Position numbers and translations under genes: made by a program. The notes beneath the pieces are model-generated. The model was given only the letters and a program-made list of their open reading frames with translations, was not told the origin of the DNA and ran no database searches. A DNA stretch of 64,000 nt from positions 62,001 through 126,000 of the forward strand of contig JADKEV010000022.1 of the NCBI GenBank assembly GCA_016717855.1. The letters run 5' to 3'. Shown one piece after another: positions 8,343 to 18,114 of this stretch (its first letter is position 1; every line of letters begins with the position of its first letter). The stretch comes from Betaproteobacteria bacterium. GTDB taxonomy: Bacteria > Pseudomonadota > Gammaproteobacteria > Burkholderiales > Casimicrobiaceae.

Positions 8343-9796
8343 ATGGACGGCACTCAAGTGAAGCGATACGACAAGATCTACATCGACGGCGACTGGGTTG
8401 CGCCGCTCGAAGCGAAGGACTTCGTGCTGGTAAACCCGGCCACCGAAACGCCGTTCGCGACGGTGAGCCTTGCCGGCGTGTCCGACGTCGATCGGGCGGT
8501 CAAGGCCGCGCGCAAGGCGTTTCCCGCGTTCAGCGGCACGACGAAGGAACAGCGGATCGCCCTGCTCGAGCGCATCGTCGAGAAACTCGCCGCGCGGATG
8601 CCGGAGATCGAGGCCGCGATCACGGAGGAGCTCGGCACGCCGGTCAAGGTCAATGCGCACGGGGACCGGCGCTCGCATCGTTTCGCCAGCAGATCGTCAC
8701 GCTGAAGGACTACGAGTTCGAGACGCATCTCGGCGGCAACATTGTGCGCCGCGAGCCGATCGGCGTCTGCGGCCTCATCACCGCCTGGAACTGGCCGCTG
8801 CAGCTCATCGCGACGAAGCTCTCGGCGGCGCTCGCCGCCGGCTGCACGACGATCCTCAAGCCGAGCGAGTTCACGCCGGTCTCGGCGATCCTGCTCGCGC
8901 AGGTGCTGCACGACGCCGGGGTGCCGAAGGGCGTGTTCAATCTTGTCCTCGGCGACGGGCCCACCGTCGGCAATGCCATCTGCCGGCACTTCGACGTCGA
9001 CTTCGTGTCGTTCACCGGCTCGACCCGCGCCGGGATCCTTGTGGCCGAAGCGGCCGCACCGTCGGTGAAGCGCGTCGCGCAGGAGCTGGGCGGGAAGTCG
9101 GCGAACGTCGTGCTGCCGGATGCCGATTTGAAGGCTGCGGCCGCATGGAACGTGGCCCGGGCGTTTCACAACGCCGGCCAGTCGTGCCACGCGCCGACGC
9201 GAATCCTGGTTCACGCCTCCCAGCGCGATGCACTCGTCGGGTTCCTGCAGGACGAGGCGAAGAAGCTGCGCGTGGGGGACCCGCAGGATCCCGCCACGAC
9301 GATCGGCCCCGTAGTCAACAAGGCACAGTTCGAACGCGTCCAGCGCTACATCCAGATCGGGATCGACGAAGGCGCGCGCCTCGTCTGCGGAGGGCTCGGC
9401 CGGCCGGACGGGCTCGATCGCGGATATTTCGTGAAGCCGACGATCTTCACCGGCGTGAAGCCGGACATGACGATTGCGCAGGAAGAGATCTTCGGGCCGG
9501 TGCTCGCCGTGATCGATTATTCAAGCGAGGACGAGGCAATCGAGATCGCCAACGGCACGCAATATGGGCTCGGCGGATACGTCTTCTCGGGCAACCTCGA
9601 ACACGGCGGCGCCGTCGGCCGCCGCATCCGCGCCGGACGCGTGTTCCTCAACGGCTTCCCCAGCAACGCCGCGGCGCCGATGGGCGGCTACAAGCGCTCT
9701 GGCAACGGGCGCGAGATGGGCCAGTTCGGTCTCGAGGAGTATCTCGAAGTCAAGGCGCTGATCGGGTTCGAGGAAGCGATTCCGGACCAGACTTGA
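8343..9796 (+). CDS. Aldehyde dehydrogenase, frameshifted in a G run at 8661-8664
   Basis: An NAD(P)-dependent aldehyde dehydrogenase that would be about 484 residues once corrected. The N-terminal frame (from MDGTQVKRYDKIYIDG) stops at 8705. The remainder, from FRQQIVTLKDYEFETHLGG through FNLVLGDG, is in another frame. The shift lies at CACGGGGACCG; adding one G restores HGGPALASFRQQ. The catalytic residues are present: Glu in ELGGKSAN and Cys in NAGQSCHAPTR. The stop overlaps the next start (TGATG). The homopolymer position makes sequencing error likely. Confidence 0.82.
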
Positions 9797-10278
9797 TGCT
9801 TCAATACGTTGACACGACAGGCGGGGCACGGTTGGCGAGCAGACACGCGCGACATCGCTGGGTCCTGGCCGCGCTGCCGCTCCTCCTCGCGGGGACCGCA
9901 ATAGGCCAGGAGGCAAGAACCATGAAGATTCGCTTGATCATCGATGGCAATGCCATCGGGGCGACCTTGCTCGACAATGCAACCTCTCGCGACTTCCTTT
10001 CCCTGCTCCCCTTGACGCTGACGCTCGAGGATTACGCCTCGACGGAGAAGATCAGCTATCTGTCGCGCAAGCTCACGACCGCCGGGGCGCCCGCCGGGGG
10101 GGTCGACCCGGCCCCTGGCGACATCGCGTACTACGCCCCATGGGGCAACCTGGCGATCTTCTACAAGGACGCAGGCTATGCGACGGGCCTCGTCAGGCTC
10201 GGCCGGCTCGACTCAGGCATCGAGCGCGTCAACGTGCGTGGCTCACTGAAGGTGATGATCGAATCAGCGGGGAAGTGA
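9796..10278 (+). CDS. Secreted cyclophilin-like fold protein
   Basis: A 160-residue protein starting with a basic stretch and a hydrophobic segment (WVLAALPLLLAGTAIGQ), which looks like a signal peptide with an export site near residue 39. The mature part (MKIRLIIDGNAIGATLLDN, ISYLSRKL, DIAYYAPWGNLAIFYKD, GLVRLGRLDSG) matches the small cyclophilin-like family found in many bacteria, whose role is poorly known. The start overlaps the aldehyde dehydrogenase stop, so the two are translationally coupled. An alternative cytoplasmic start at MKIRL (9922) follows GGCCAGGAGGC. Confidence 0.7.
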   Translation: MLQYVDTTGGARLASRHARHRWVLAALPLLLAGTAIGQEARTMKIRLIIDGNAIGATLLDNATSRDFLSLLPLTLTLEDYASTEKISYLSRKLTTAGAPAGGVDPAPGDIAYYAPWGNLAIFYKDAGYATGLVRLGRLDSGIERVNVRGSLKVMIESAGK

Positions 10279-10318
10279 ATCATGTGCCTCAAAACACCAA
10301 ATTTCTGACACCCTCACT

Positions 10319-11763
10319 TCAGGCATCCCGATCTGACTTGTTCAGACCTTCCTTGACGAAACACCTGGTTATCGAGCCGATGTCATTGACGGATTCCAGA
10401 TTCATGATCGTGTCAATAGCCGTCTCCACCGCCTCTGCATCAAGTATTCCATAAGTGTTCGCGCGGAATTTGTCGGCCAACCCTTCATCGGTGGCTCGAT
10501 ATTCCGGGCTTTCAACTGACAACCACTTCGCATATTCGGTTGCTTGGGCGTACACCTTGCCCCTTGCGGTTACTTCGACGCAAGACGGCCGGCGATCGAT
10601 GTACTTCCTGCGCTCGATGTCGATTTCCTGATGGCGAGTTTCTTCACATCTCGGATACACCTCGAGTGTCACGCGCTTCATGAAATCCCGGATGCCCGGA
10701 TTGGCGATGGTACTTCTCGCCTGCCAGTCCGGACCTCTCCTTACACGATGTGCTGCCACGGCAATGTTGTAGTGCGGGCTGAATTGTGCATCCACATGGT
10801 TTTCCATATCGAGGCCGTGGTACCGCGGCAAGAAATTCTGCCCCTCAACCTTGAGCGTGACCTGCTCCATCTCCTCCGGCTTCAAATCGTTGTCGGTTAT
10901 GAGCTTCGTGAATGCTTCGAGCGGAGACTGAAAGTTGCCGCAACAAGGCCAGTACTTGTACCTCGTCTCGAGGACATTCCACGCATGTCCCAAGTCGGCG
11001 GTGATGGCGTCCCAGTTTTCTGGCGGGCAGTCATTCGACACCAGGAAGCCGAAGTCGCCTTCCAGTACTTGTTTGTCGCCTTCATACTCCATGTCTGCCA
11101 GAAGGGCCGTAGTTACCCCTGCCTGCCCAATCCACCCCGCCGACCATACTTGGCCAAACCCGGATGCTGCGCGTGCATATGCCGGGCCGAATATGGCCCC
11201 GGCCCGTAGACGCCGGCAAGACCAAGGGCATTTGCCATCTTGTGGCTGTCGAGATTCAGTATCCTGGCAGCTCCTGCCGTTGCTCCGAATAGGGCAAATC
11301 CACTGCCTCTGCGAGCGTTCGCCGGCACGCCACCTTGCTTGGCACGCAATGGGCCAAAGGACGCGCCGATCCGCGAGGCGATCTCATGGCCGATGACCAA
11401 AGCTGTGATCAACCGCTTCCCCCGACGCCTTTCGGACTCTGCCAATGCGAGCGGCCAGACGTTACGAAGGGAGCAACATGAGACGGTGGCAACGCGCAAC
11501 AGTCCAACGAGTGCATCAGCTCTCCATTGGCAAATGCGGCCATGGGGCGCCTACCTCGCGCCGATCCCCAACGTTGATTCCGGTGCCGATTCTACGCGCA
11601 ACCTTGCCGCAATCTTTCCCTTTGCCGAGTCGATTGAGCCTACTGCACATCCGACGATATCCAGGAATCCTCGCTTCGCTTCGTGCACGACTTCCGGCGG
11701 GAGATCTTCATACGTCAATTCTGCAGAAAATTTGGCAAGAATCGTCGTGATATGTTGTGCCAT
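10319..11763 (-). pseudogene. MmgE/PrpD family gene broken by three frameshifts
   Basis: Three pieces in three frames make one MmgE/PrpD protein. The N-terminus runs from ATG 11763 (MAQHITTILAKFSAEL to PESTLGIGAR, stop at 11551). The middle is about 11113-11460 (LITALVIGHEIASRIGASFG to LAKYGRRGG). The C-terminus is 10319-11092 (GDFGFL, YKYWPCCGNFQ). Breaks are near 11551, 11455-11465 and 11105; the last is loss of one G from a G run (CAGGGGTAA). A GGAGG site precedes the start. It would be the third gene of a minus-strand operon with two Bug receptors. Three lesions here and three next door suggest true decay, though base-calling error is possible. Confidence 0.75.
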
Positions 11764-11855
11764 GGCAGCCTCCTGGGAACATGCGGTAGAGACCGAGGAT
11801 TCTGCGGGGAAAGATCCGCGAGTTTCATCTGAACGCTCGTCTGCCAAACGGCAAT

Positions 11856-12768
11856 TCAACGCTGAATTATCCAGAACTCCTGGGTCCACTTTTCGTAGAT
11901 TGCAAAGGACGACCTAACAACGGCAGCGAATTCCTCTGGAGTTCCCACGACTACCGACGCCCCTACGCGCTCGAGCCGCACGGACCTCGGGGTTCTTAGG
12001 GCGCGTTTGCTGCCGCATTCCACTTTTCAATGATCTCTCGCGGCGTTCCGGTCTTTGCAATGATTCCCCACCAACCCGGAGGAATCACTGCAAGCTGCGG
12101 GACGCCCAGTTCGTAAATAGTGGGGACGTCAGGAAAATTCGTTGCCCGCGTCTTCGCTATGGTGGCAAGCGCAACGACTTTTCGCTCTGCCACTATGGAC
12201 ACGAACGGGATCGGTGAAGTCAACGCGTACGCAATGTCACCACGAATCAACGCGAGAATCAGGTCGGGCGTGCCTTTGTCCGAAAGCGCTCTGTTTCGTC
12301 AAGTTACAGTCGCTGAGGTGTAGCCAAGCTTGGGTGCCAGCTCCACGAACTGCCAAATTCCTGAGCGTCTGCTTGCGAACAACAGGGTCGGTGTCTCGGC
12401 GATCTGCACAACGGGCACAAAATCGTTGAGTTGATCATATGCAGTTCCGGGTAGACTTTTTGTTTCCGGCGCGAAGTGACGCTGACCATCATCATCGAAT
12501 AGCCATCGGCCGGGCTATTCTTCAGATTCGATACCGCAATTTGAGCGTCAGCCCCAGGCTTGTTATCGACAATGATCGGATGCCCCAGAATTGGAGCCAT
12601 CGCGTCGGCCATGATCCGGGCAAGGACGTCCGTATCACCGCCGGCGGGGAAGCCGACGATAAGTCTCATTGGTCTGTCTGGATAGGCGAAGGCCGCACCG
12701 GTGATGATCATCATTGTCATAACGCAGATGATCGATCCACAAGCGCGTCTGACTAGTGCTCCTGTCAT
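11856..12768 (-). pseudogene. Bug/TctC tricarboxylate receptor gene broken by three frameshifts
   Basis: The N-terminal piece from ATG 12768 has a signal peptide and the family motifs AYPDRPMRLIVGFPAGGDTD, VDNKPGADA and PADGYSMM. The frame then changes near 12475 (to FVPVVQIAETPTLLFASRRSG), near 12300 (to DIAYALTSPIPFVSIVAERK, PDVPTIYELG) and near 12000 (to LERVGASVVVGTPEEFAAVV). The last piece stops at 11856. All parts of one Bug receptor are present in order, so this is a recent wreck and not a fragment. It follows an intact Bug gene on the same strand. Confidence 0.75.
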
Positions 12769-12821
12769 GCTTAGCCCTCTTTCTGCAATGAATCCCCGGC
12801 GATGGAATCGCGAATTGCGTT

Positions 12822-13799
12822 TCACTCCAACTGGATCTTGTTCTCGACAATTACTTCCTTCCATCGCGCCGCCTCTCCGTTGATGAAGGCGGTCAGGGTT
12901 TCACCCGTCTTGATGTCCTCCACGAATGACAGGGGCTTGAACCGGTTCTGGAACGCCGGGTCGCGGACGGCGCGTGTAATGGCATCTGCCAGCTTCGACA
13001 CGATGGCGGGGGGCGTGCCGACTGGCGCGACATACCCGTACCAAAGCGTCGGATTGATGGTCGGGAAGCCCAACTCCCGCATGGTCGGCACATCGGGAAG
13101 ATTCGGCAACCGTTGCTCTGAGGTCACCGCAAGAGCGCGCAGCTTGTCCTCGCCCCTTAGAGCGGCCACTTCCTGGGCCGACCCGAACATCATCTGGGTG
13201 AAGCCGCCTATCAACGAATTCAAGCCCTCGGGATTATTTCGGTATGAAACATTCACACCCTTGCCTTTTACGGCATTGAGGAAGCGTGCCGAGGTCAGGT
13301 GCGCCATGGTGCCGGCACCACCCGAGGCGTAGGTGATGCCGTCCCCCGCCCGGGCCGCCGCGATCAGTTCCTGAAAGCTGGTGATCTTCGGCTTGGCAGT
13401 GGCTGAAACCGCCAGGGCCAGCGGAAAGCCGCCGACACCCACGATCGGCACAAAGCTGTTGAGCTGGTACGGTGGCTTTTCTCGCAGCACCGTCTGCACG
13501 ATGCCGGTGCCGATCAGGCACAGCAGCGTATGGCCGTCCGGCGGCGAGGCGGCCACAGCCGCACCCGCAATCGAGGTCGATGCGCCGACACGGTTTTCGA
13601 CAATCACGGGCTGCCCGAACTCCTTCGCCAGCCGGTCTGCGACGATTCGGCTGATCGTGTCGTCATTACCGCCGGGTGCGTTACCCACAACGATCTTCAC
13701 CAAACGCTGCGGATAGTTCGACTGCGCAGCAACGCCAGCCGCAAAGCCAGTCGCCGCGAGGGCAGGAACCGCAAGTAAGACCTGTCTTCTGGAAGTCAT
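12822..13799 (-). CDS. Bug/TctC family tripartite tricarboxylate receptor
   Basis: A 325-residue periplasmic solute-binding protein. The signal peptide (MTSRRQVLLAVPALAATGFAAGVAAQ) looks Tat-like (SRRQVLL). The mature part starts with YPQRLVKIVVGNAPGGNDD and has VENRVGASTSIAGA, SPPDGHTLL and NLPDVPTMRELGF. Such proteins capture carboxylates for TctAB-type transporters or act in sensing; no TctA or TctB gene is in the window. It is the first gene of the minus-strand group running into the two decayed genes, and is divergent from the SDR gene at 14059. Confidence 0.9.
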   Translation of the reverse strand: MTSRRQVLLAVPALAATGFAAGVAAQSNYPQRLVKIVVGNAPGGNDDTISRIVADRLAKEFGQPVIVENRVGASTSIAGAAVAASPPDGHTLLCLIGTGIVQTVLREKPPYQLNSFVPIVGVGGFPLALAVSATAKPKITSFQELIAAARAGDGITYASGGAGTMAHLTSARFLNAVKGKGVNVSYRNNPEGLNSLIGGFTQMMFGSAQEVAALRGEDKLRALAVTSEQRLPNLPDVPTMRELGFPTINPTLWYGYVAPVGTPPAIVSKLADAITRAVRDPAFQNRFKPLSFVEDIKTGETLTAFINGEAARWKEVIVENKIQLE

Positions 13800-13844
13800 G
13801 TGTCATCTCCGTGGTTTCGCGAAGTTTGCGAGGTACGGGGCAGA

Positions 13845-13887
13845 GAGTCCAGTCGGCTTTTCTTGCGCTCGCGTCAACCTCGCTAAC
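13845..13887 (-). promoter_or_regulatory. Shared promoter-like element, site 5
   Basis: Minus strand: GTTAGCG, two bases, GTTGACG, then AAGAAAAGC and CGACTGGAC; 22 bp from TTGACG to CGACT. It lies about 55 bp before the ATG at 13799. The first-to-second box period is 9 bp instead of 10. It is divergent from site 6. Confidence 0.65.
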
Positions 13888-13926
13888 CTCGCCGCGTCCA
13901 CGCGCTCGACGCGCTCAGGCACTCCC

Positions 13927-13967
13927 GTTAGCCTGCCTTACCCATGGGGAAGAATGTCCGACTGGAC
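13927..13967 (+). promoter_or_regulatory. Shared promoter-like element, site 6
   Basis: GTTAGCC-TGC-CTTACCC followed after 21 bp by CGACTGGAC. It is about 100 bp upstream of the ATG at 14059 and back to back with site 5, 40 bp away. Confidence 0.65.
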
Positions 13968-14058
13968 GCAGTCCCTCCTGTCGAAGCAGACTGCGTCTAC
14001 AAAGGAGAGCGCATGCGCAGAGCCTCGTCATTGACCCTCGACCGGGAAGGCATCAAAA

Positions 14059-14838
14059 ATGGCAACGTCGATGAGTGATGTCAGGAAGTCGAGAGTGGCG
14101 GTCGTGACCGGTGCGGCCGTCGGGATCGGGGCAGCTACGGCCCTGCGCCTGTCGCAGGCGGGATTCGCCTGCGTGCTGGCGGACCGGGTGGCCGACGTTA
14201 AACGCGTCGCCGCACAGATCGCGGGCAGCACAGGTACGGCAACGTACGCGAACGTCGTCGACGTGGCCGATGAGCAGCAGAACATCGCATTCGTGCGGTC
14301 AGTCGAGGAGCAACTGGGTCGCGTCGATGTATTGGTCAACAACGCCGGCGTTCATCCTAAGCGCGCGGGGGGCAAGTATCCGATCGAAGAGATTGAAACA
14401 GCACAGTGGAACCACGTGCTCGCAGTCAACCTCACGGCGCCATTCCAGTTGTGCAGAGCGGTGCTGCCAGGCATGCGATATCGCGGGTGGGGACGCATCA
14501 TCAATGTGGCTTCCGCCGGCGGCCGAACCGTTTCGCCGGTCGTCAGCGCCCATTACGCGGCGAGCAAAGCGGGTCTGATCGGGTTCACCAGAACCCTGGC
14601 ACTTGAGGCTGCTCCGCACGGCATCACGGCGAACTGCGTTTCGCCGGGTCCTGTCCAAACGGCCATGTCTGGTGCATCGTCAGCGGAGGCGATTGCGGCA
14701 TTCACCGCCGCCATTCCAATGAAGCGTTACGGCGATCCGTCGGAAGTCGCCAACGCAATCGCGTTCCTGGCCTCTGACGAAGCGTCCTTCATCACTGGGG
14801 CGATCCTGGATGTCACGGGTGGTCGATTCATGCCGTGA
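14059..14838 (+). CDS. Short-chain dehydrogenase/reductase (SDR)
   Basis: A 259-residue classical SDR. It has the cofactor motif TGAAVGIG near residue 16, VLVNNAGVHP, the catalytic Ser in INVASAGG, Tyr-Lys in YAASK, and a C-terminal ITGAILDVTGG typical of 3-oxoacyl-ACP-reductase-like enzymes. It reduces or oxidises a carbonyl/hydroxyl pair with NAD(P); the substrate is unknown. A second SDR follows 102 bp later, probably in the same unit. A second ATG five codons in (MSDVRK) is an alternative start. Confidence 0.85.
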   Translation: MATSMSDVRKSRVAVVTGAAVGIGAATALRLSQAGFACVLADRVADVKRVAAQIAGSTGTATYANVVDVADEQQNIAFVRSVEEQLGRVDVLVNNAGVHPKRAGGKYPIEEIETAQWNHVLAVNLTAPFQLCRAVLPGMRYRGWGRIINVASAGGRTVSPVVSAHYAASKAGLIGFTRTLALEAAPHGITANCVSPGPVQTAMSGASSAEAIAAFTAAIPMKRYGDPSEVANAIAFLASDEASFITGAILDVTGGRFMP

Positions 14839-14940
14839 TGGTCATGGCAATCACGACGCGAGGCGGAACTGGACAATCCTCCGCAAAATTGCCTGCGCGC
14901 CGCTGCGAACGCAGCGCGCTGACTCTGGAAGGGGCGGTCG

Positions 14941-15714
14941 ATGGGTAAGCTGGACAACAAAGTCGCATTGGTGACGGGCGCCGCGCGCGGTATCGGCAAG
15001 GAAATTGCATTGACCCTTGCCCGTGAGGGTGCCGATATCGTTGCAAATGCACTGCATGCACCGAATCTCGAGATCCTGGCCGGGGAGATCGAGAAGCTGG
15101 GCAGAAGGGCAAAGACGGTCACGGCCGACATATCGAAGAGGGCCGATGTCGATCGGATGGTTGACACCGCCATCGGCACTTTCGGCAAGATCGATATCCT
15201 GGTCTGCAATGCCGGGATCACCCGGTTTGCGCCTTTCCTGGAGATGACGGATCAGGACTGGGATGCTGTCCTCGACGTCGACCTGAAAGGAACCTTTTTG
15301 TGCGGGCAGGTCGTGGCCAGGCATATGGTCCCGCGCAAGTACGGGAAGATCATCAACGTCTCTTCGCTCTCGGGGATGGGCGCACGCAATCACACGATGG
15401 CCAATTACGCGGCGAGCAAGGCTGGTGTCAACAATCTGTCGCGGGTCATGGCCCTCGCTCTCGGCGAACACGGGATCAATGTCAATGTCGTCGCCCCGGG
15501 CGTGATCAACACTGAAATGGGCCTTTCGCGCAGGACGCCGGCCGAGTTGGCGGCCTACCATGAGATCTACAAGCAGCAGACGGCTTTGCGGCCGGTCGGA
15601 GAGGCGAAAGACATCGCCAACGTCGTGTTGTTCCTGGCTTCGGACGATTCGTCCTTCATCACGGGACAGGTCATCGTCAGCGATGGCGGGGTCAAGGACG
15701 GCCTGCTGCGCTGA
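14941..15714 (+). CDS. Short-chain dehydrogenase/reductase (SDR)
   Basis: A 257-residue classical SDR with TGAARGIG near residue 13, the NAG motif in LVCNAGITRF, catalytic Ser in INVSSLSG and Tyr-Lys in YAASKAG, and the tetramer-interface ending FITGQVIVSDGG. It resembles FabG-type and glucose-dehydrogenase-type SDRs. It starts at ATG 14941 and lies downstream of another SDR on the same strand. Substrate unknown. Confidence 0.85.
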   Translation: MGKLDNKVALVTGAARGIGKEIALTLAREGADIVANALHAPNLEILAGEIEKLGRRAKTVTADISKRADVDRMVDTAIGTFGKIDILVCNAGITRFAPFLEMTDQDWDAVLDVDLKGTFLCGQVVARHMVPRKYGKIINVSSLSGMGARNHTMANYAASKAGVNNLSRVMALALGEHGINVNVVAPGVINTEMGLSRRTPAELAAYHEIYKQQTALRPVGEAKDIANVVLFLASDDSSFITGQVIVSDGGVKDGLLR

Positions 15715-16130
15715 CCTCAAAACGAACTCTTCGCGCGCCATCATTGCGACAGCGGCCTGGACGGGCAGGTGCTCGTCGTGGATCCGGAGGGCGGTCATTG
15801 CGGGCAAAGGCGCGGCAAGCAGCGTGTGATCCACAACGAGGGCGGATCAAGGCCAAGGCTACTCATGATCGGGTAGAACTCGACCTGCAGCTTTAGGGAA
15901 GGGCAATTCAATGGCCCGGATCCAAGTACCCTTGACCGCCAGGCTTGGTCTGCTCGCCGTCCAGTCCTGACCCCAATCACGTCGCGGCACTCATTCAGAC
16001 GCGCTTACCTCGGGCAAAGAAAAAGCGTCTGTACAGCCTGGCTTGATCGTCGGCACACTCCCCGACTACGATTTGATTCTCCGCCGGGAGCTTGCCTTCG
16101 CTGCCGCCCCTGTACTCCCTACGCACAACC
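15715..16130 (+). other. Gene-poor stretch between SDR and DUF2889 genes
   Basis: No gene is supported here. It holds promoter element site 7 (15994-16034). At about 15720-15835 an open minus-strand frame (AAPLPAMTALRIHDEH) looks protein-like but continues antisense into the SDR and is not supported. A short plus-strand run ending LTARLGLLAVQS at 15968 could be a gene remnant. Confidence 0.4.
15994..16034 (+). promoter_or_regulatory. Shared promoter-like element, site 7
   Basis: TTCAGAC-GCG-CTTACCT, AAAGAAAAAG, then CGTCTGTAC, 21 bp from TTACC to CGTCT. The second half is almost identical to site 9 (AAAGAAAAAGCGTCTGTAC). About 105 bp upstream of the ATG at 16131. Confidence 0.65.
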
Positions 16131-16703
16131 ATGCCCCTGCCGAACCCCTCCCCCCGCCGCGAAGTACACCAACGCAGCATCGACATGAAGGCCTTCGCGC
16201 GCGATGACGGCCTCTTCGACATCGAGGCCCGCCTCGTCGACCGCAAGCCCTTTCCGTTCTTCCGGATCGAACGGGCAGCGACGGTCCCGCCGGGCGAATC
16301 GCTGCACGACCTGTCGATCCGGATGACGATCGACGGCGGTTTCACGGTCCGCGCCATCGAGGCGTCATCGGACTCCACCCCCTATTCGCTGTGCCGCGAG
16401 GCCGGGGCGACGCTGGCGCCGCTGATCGGAGAGCGCGTCGCAGCCGGCTGGTCGTCTAAGGTGAAGGCCACGCTGCGCGGCGCGGCCGGTTGCACGCATC
16501 TCATGGAGATGCTGCTGACGATGGCGACGACCGCCGTCCAGGGCGTCCATGGGCTTAAGCGAGAGAGCAACGACGTTCCCTACGACGCCAAGGCGGTGGC
16601 GGGCCGGATGGATAGCTGCTATGCCTATTCGCGCGAGCGGTCGGTGGTGAAGGTCCACTGGCCCGAGCTCTATCGGCCGCCGCGGCCGGCGCCCGAAGAG
16701 TGA
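16131..16703 (+). CDS. DUF2889 domain protein
   Basis: A 190-residue DUF2889 protein: start PLPNPSPRREVHQRSIDMKAF, then DGLFDIEARLVD, FTVRAIEASSDSTPYSLC, and a conserved AAGCTHLMEMLLTMATTAVQ motif. The family has no assigned biochemical role but is often found beside FAD-dependent dehydrogenases and ferredoxin-like partners, as here. It ends 4 bp before tcuA, so it is the first gene of a DUF2889-tcuA-tcuB operon. An upstream ATG at 16092 is possible but lacks family similarity. Confidence 0.8.
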   Translation: MPLPNPSPRREVHQRSIDMKAFARDDGLFDIEARLVDRKPFPFFRIERAATVPPGESLHDLSIRMTIDGGFTVRAIEASSDSTPYSLCREAGATLAPLIGERVAAGWSSKVKATLRGAAGCTHLMEMLLTMATTAVQGVHGLKRESNDVPYDAKAVAGRMDSCYAYSRERSVVKVHWPELYRPPRPAPEE

Positions 16704-16707
16704 GTCC

Positions 16708-18114
16708 ATGATCGACGTGCTTGTCGCAGGCGGCGGCAACGCGGCACTCTGCGCCGCACTGATGGCGCGCGAAGCCGGCGCCAGCGTGCTGCTGCTCGAA
16801 GCGAGCCCGCGCGAATGGCGCGGCGGCAATTCGCAGCACACCCGCAACCTGCGCTGCATGCACGATGCGCCGCAGGATGTGCTCGTCGACGCCTATCCCG
16901 AGGAGGAATACTGGCAGGACCTGCTGAAGGTCACCGGCGGGGCCACCGACGAGAAGCTCGCGCGCCTGGTGATCCGTGCGTCGTCGACGTGCCGCCCGTG
17001 GATGATCAGCCACGGCGTGCACTTCCAGCCATCGCTCTCCGGCGCCCTGCACACCGCGCGGACCAACGCATTCTTCATGGGCGGCGGCAAGGCGCTGGTC
17101 AACGCGTACTACCGCAGCGCCGGGCGGCTCGGCGTCGAGGTTCACTACGACACGCCGATCGACAGGCTCGAATTGCGCGACGGCCGCTTTGTTGCGGCAT
17201 TGTCGGGCAGCCGGCGCTTCGCGGCGAAGACCTGCGTGCTCGCGGCCGGCGGGTTCGAATCGAACCGCGAATGGCTGCGCGAGGCGTGGGGCGTGAATGC
17301 GCGCGGCGAATGGCCGGCCGACAACTTCCTGATCCGCGGGACGCGGTTCAACACCGGCACGCTGCTCCGCTTCATGATCGATGCCGGCGCCGACACGATC
17401 GGCGATCCGACGCAGGCGCACATGGTCGCGATCGACGCGCGCGCGCCGCTCTACGACGGCGGCATCTGCACGCGCATCGACTGCGTGTCGCTGGGCGTCG
17501 TCGTCAACCGCGACGCGGAGCGCTTTTACGACGAGGGCGAAGACTTCTGGCCCAAGCGCTACGCGATCTGGGGCCGCCTGGTCGCGCAGCAGCCCGGGCA
17601 GATTGCATATTCGATCATCGATGCGAAGGCGGTCGGCCGCTTCATGCCCCCGGTGTTCCCGGGCACGACCGCCCAGTCGCTCCCGGAGCTCGCGCGGGCG
17701 CTCGCGCTCGACGAGCGGCGATTCATGCAAACGCTCGAAGCCTACAACGCCGCGTGCCGTCCCGGCACGTTCGATCACACGGCGCTGGACGATTGCCGTA
17801 CCGAAGGCCTGACGCCGTCGAAAACGCACTGGGCGTTGCCGATCGACACCCCGCCGTTTTGCGCCTACCCGGTGCGGCCGGGCGTGACATTCACGTATCT
17901 CGGGCTCAAGGTCGACGAGACCGCGGCGGTCCGCTTCAGCGGCAAGCCCAGCCCGAATCTCTTCGTCGCCGGCGAGATGATGGCCGGCAACGTGCTCGGC
18001 AAGGGCTACACGGCGGGCGTCGGGATGAGCATCGGCACGGCGTTCGGCCGCATCGCGGGGGCGCAGGCCGCGGCGGCCGCGCGTGCGATACAGCGGGAGA
18101 CCGTCGATGCATGA
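16708..18114 (+). CDS. tcuA: FAD-dependent tricarballylate dehydrogenase TcuA
   Basis: A 468-residue flavoprotein of the succinate-dehydrogenase/fumarate-reductase family. FAD-binding GGGNAALCAALMAREAGASVLLLEA is at the N-terminus; the substrate-domain motif RGGNSQHTRNLRCMHD and the late GEMMAGNVLGKGYTAGVGMSIGTAFGR loop are typical of TcuA. Known TcuA oxidises tricarballylate to cis-aconitate and hands electrons to TcuB. Assignment rests on motif pattern and on the adjacent tcuB. The substrate could be a related tricarboxylate. It overlaps tcuB by 8 bp. Confidence 0.85.
   Translation: MIDVLVAGGGNAALCAALMAREAGASVLLLEASPREWRGGNSQHTRNLRCMHDAPQDVLVDAYPEEEYWQDLLKVTGGATDEKLARLVIRASSTCRPWMISHGVHFQPSLSGALHTARTNAFFMGGGKALVNAYYRSAGRLGVEVHYDTPIDRLELRDGRFVAALSGSRRFAAKTCVLAAGGFESNREWLREAWGVNARGEWPADNFLIRGTRFNTGTLLRFMIDAGADTIGDPTQAHMVAIDARAPLYDGGICTRIDCVSLGVVVNRDAERFYDEGEDFWPKRYAIWGRLVAQQPGQIAYSIIDAKAVGRFMPPVFPGTTAQSLPELARALALDERRFMQTLEAYNAACRPGTFDHTALDDCRTEGLTPSKTHWALPIDTPPFCAYPVRPGVTFTYLGLKVDETAAVRFSGKPSPNLFVAGEMMAGNVLGKGYTAGVGMSIGTAFGRIAGAQAAAAARAIQRETVDA

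Noticed and set aside
14851..15834. Long minus-strand frame opposite an SDR gene
   Set aside because: It is antisense to a clear SDR, has no family motifs, and arises from the codon bias of the real gene.
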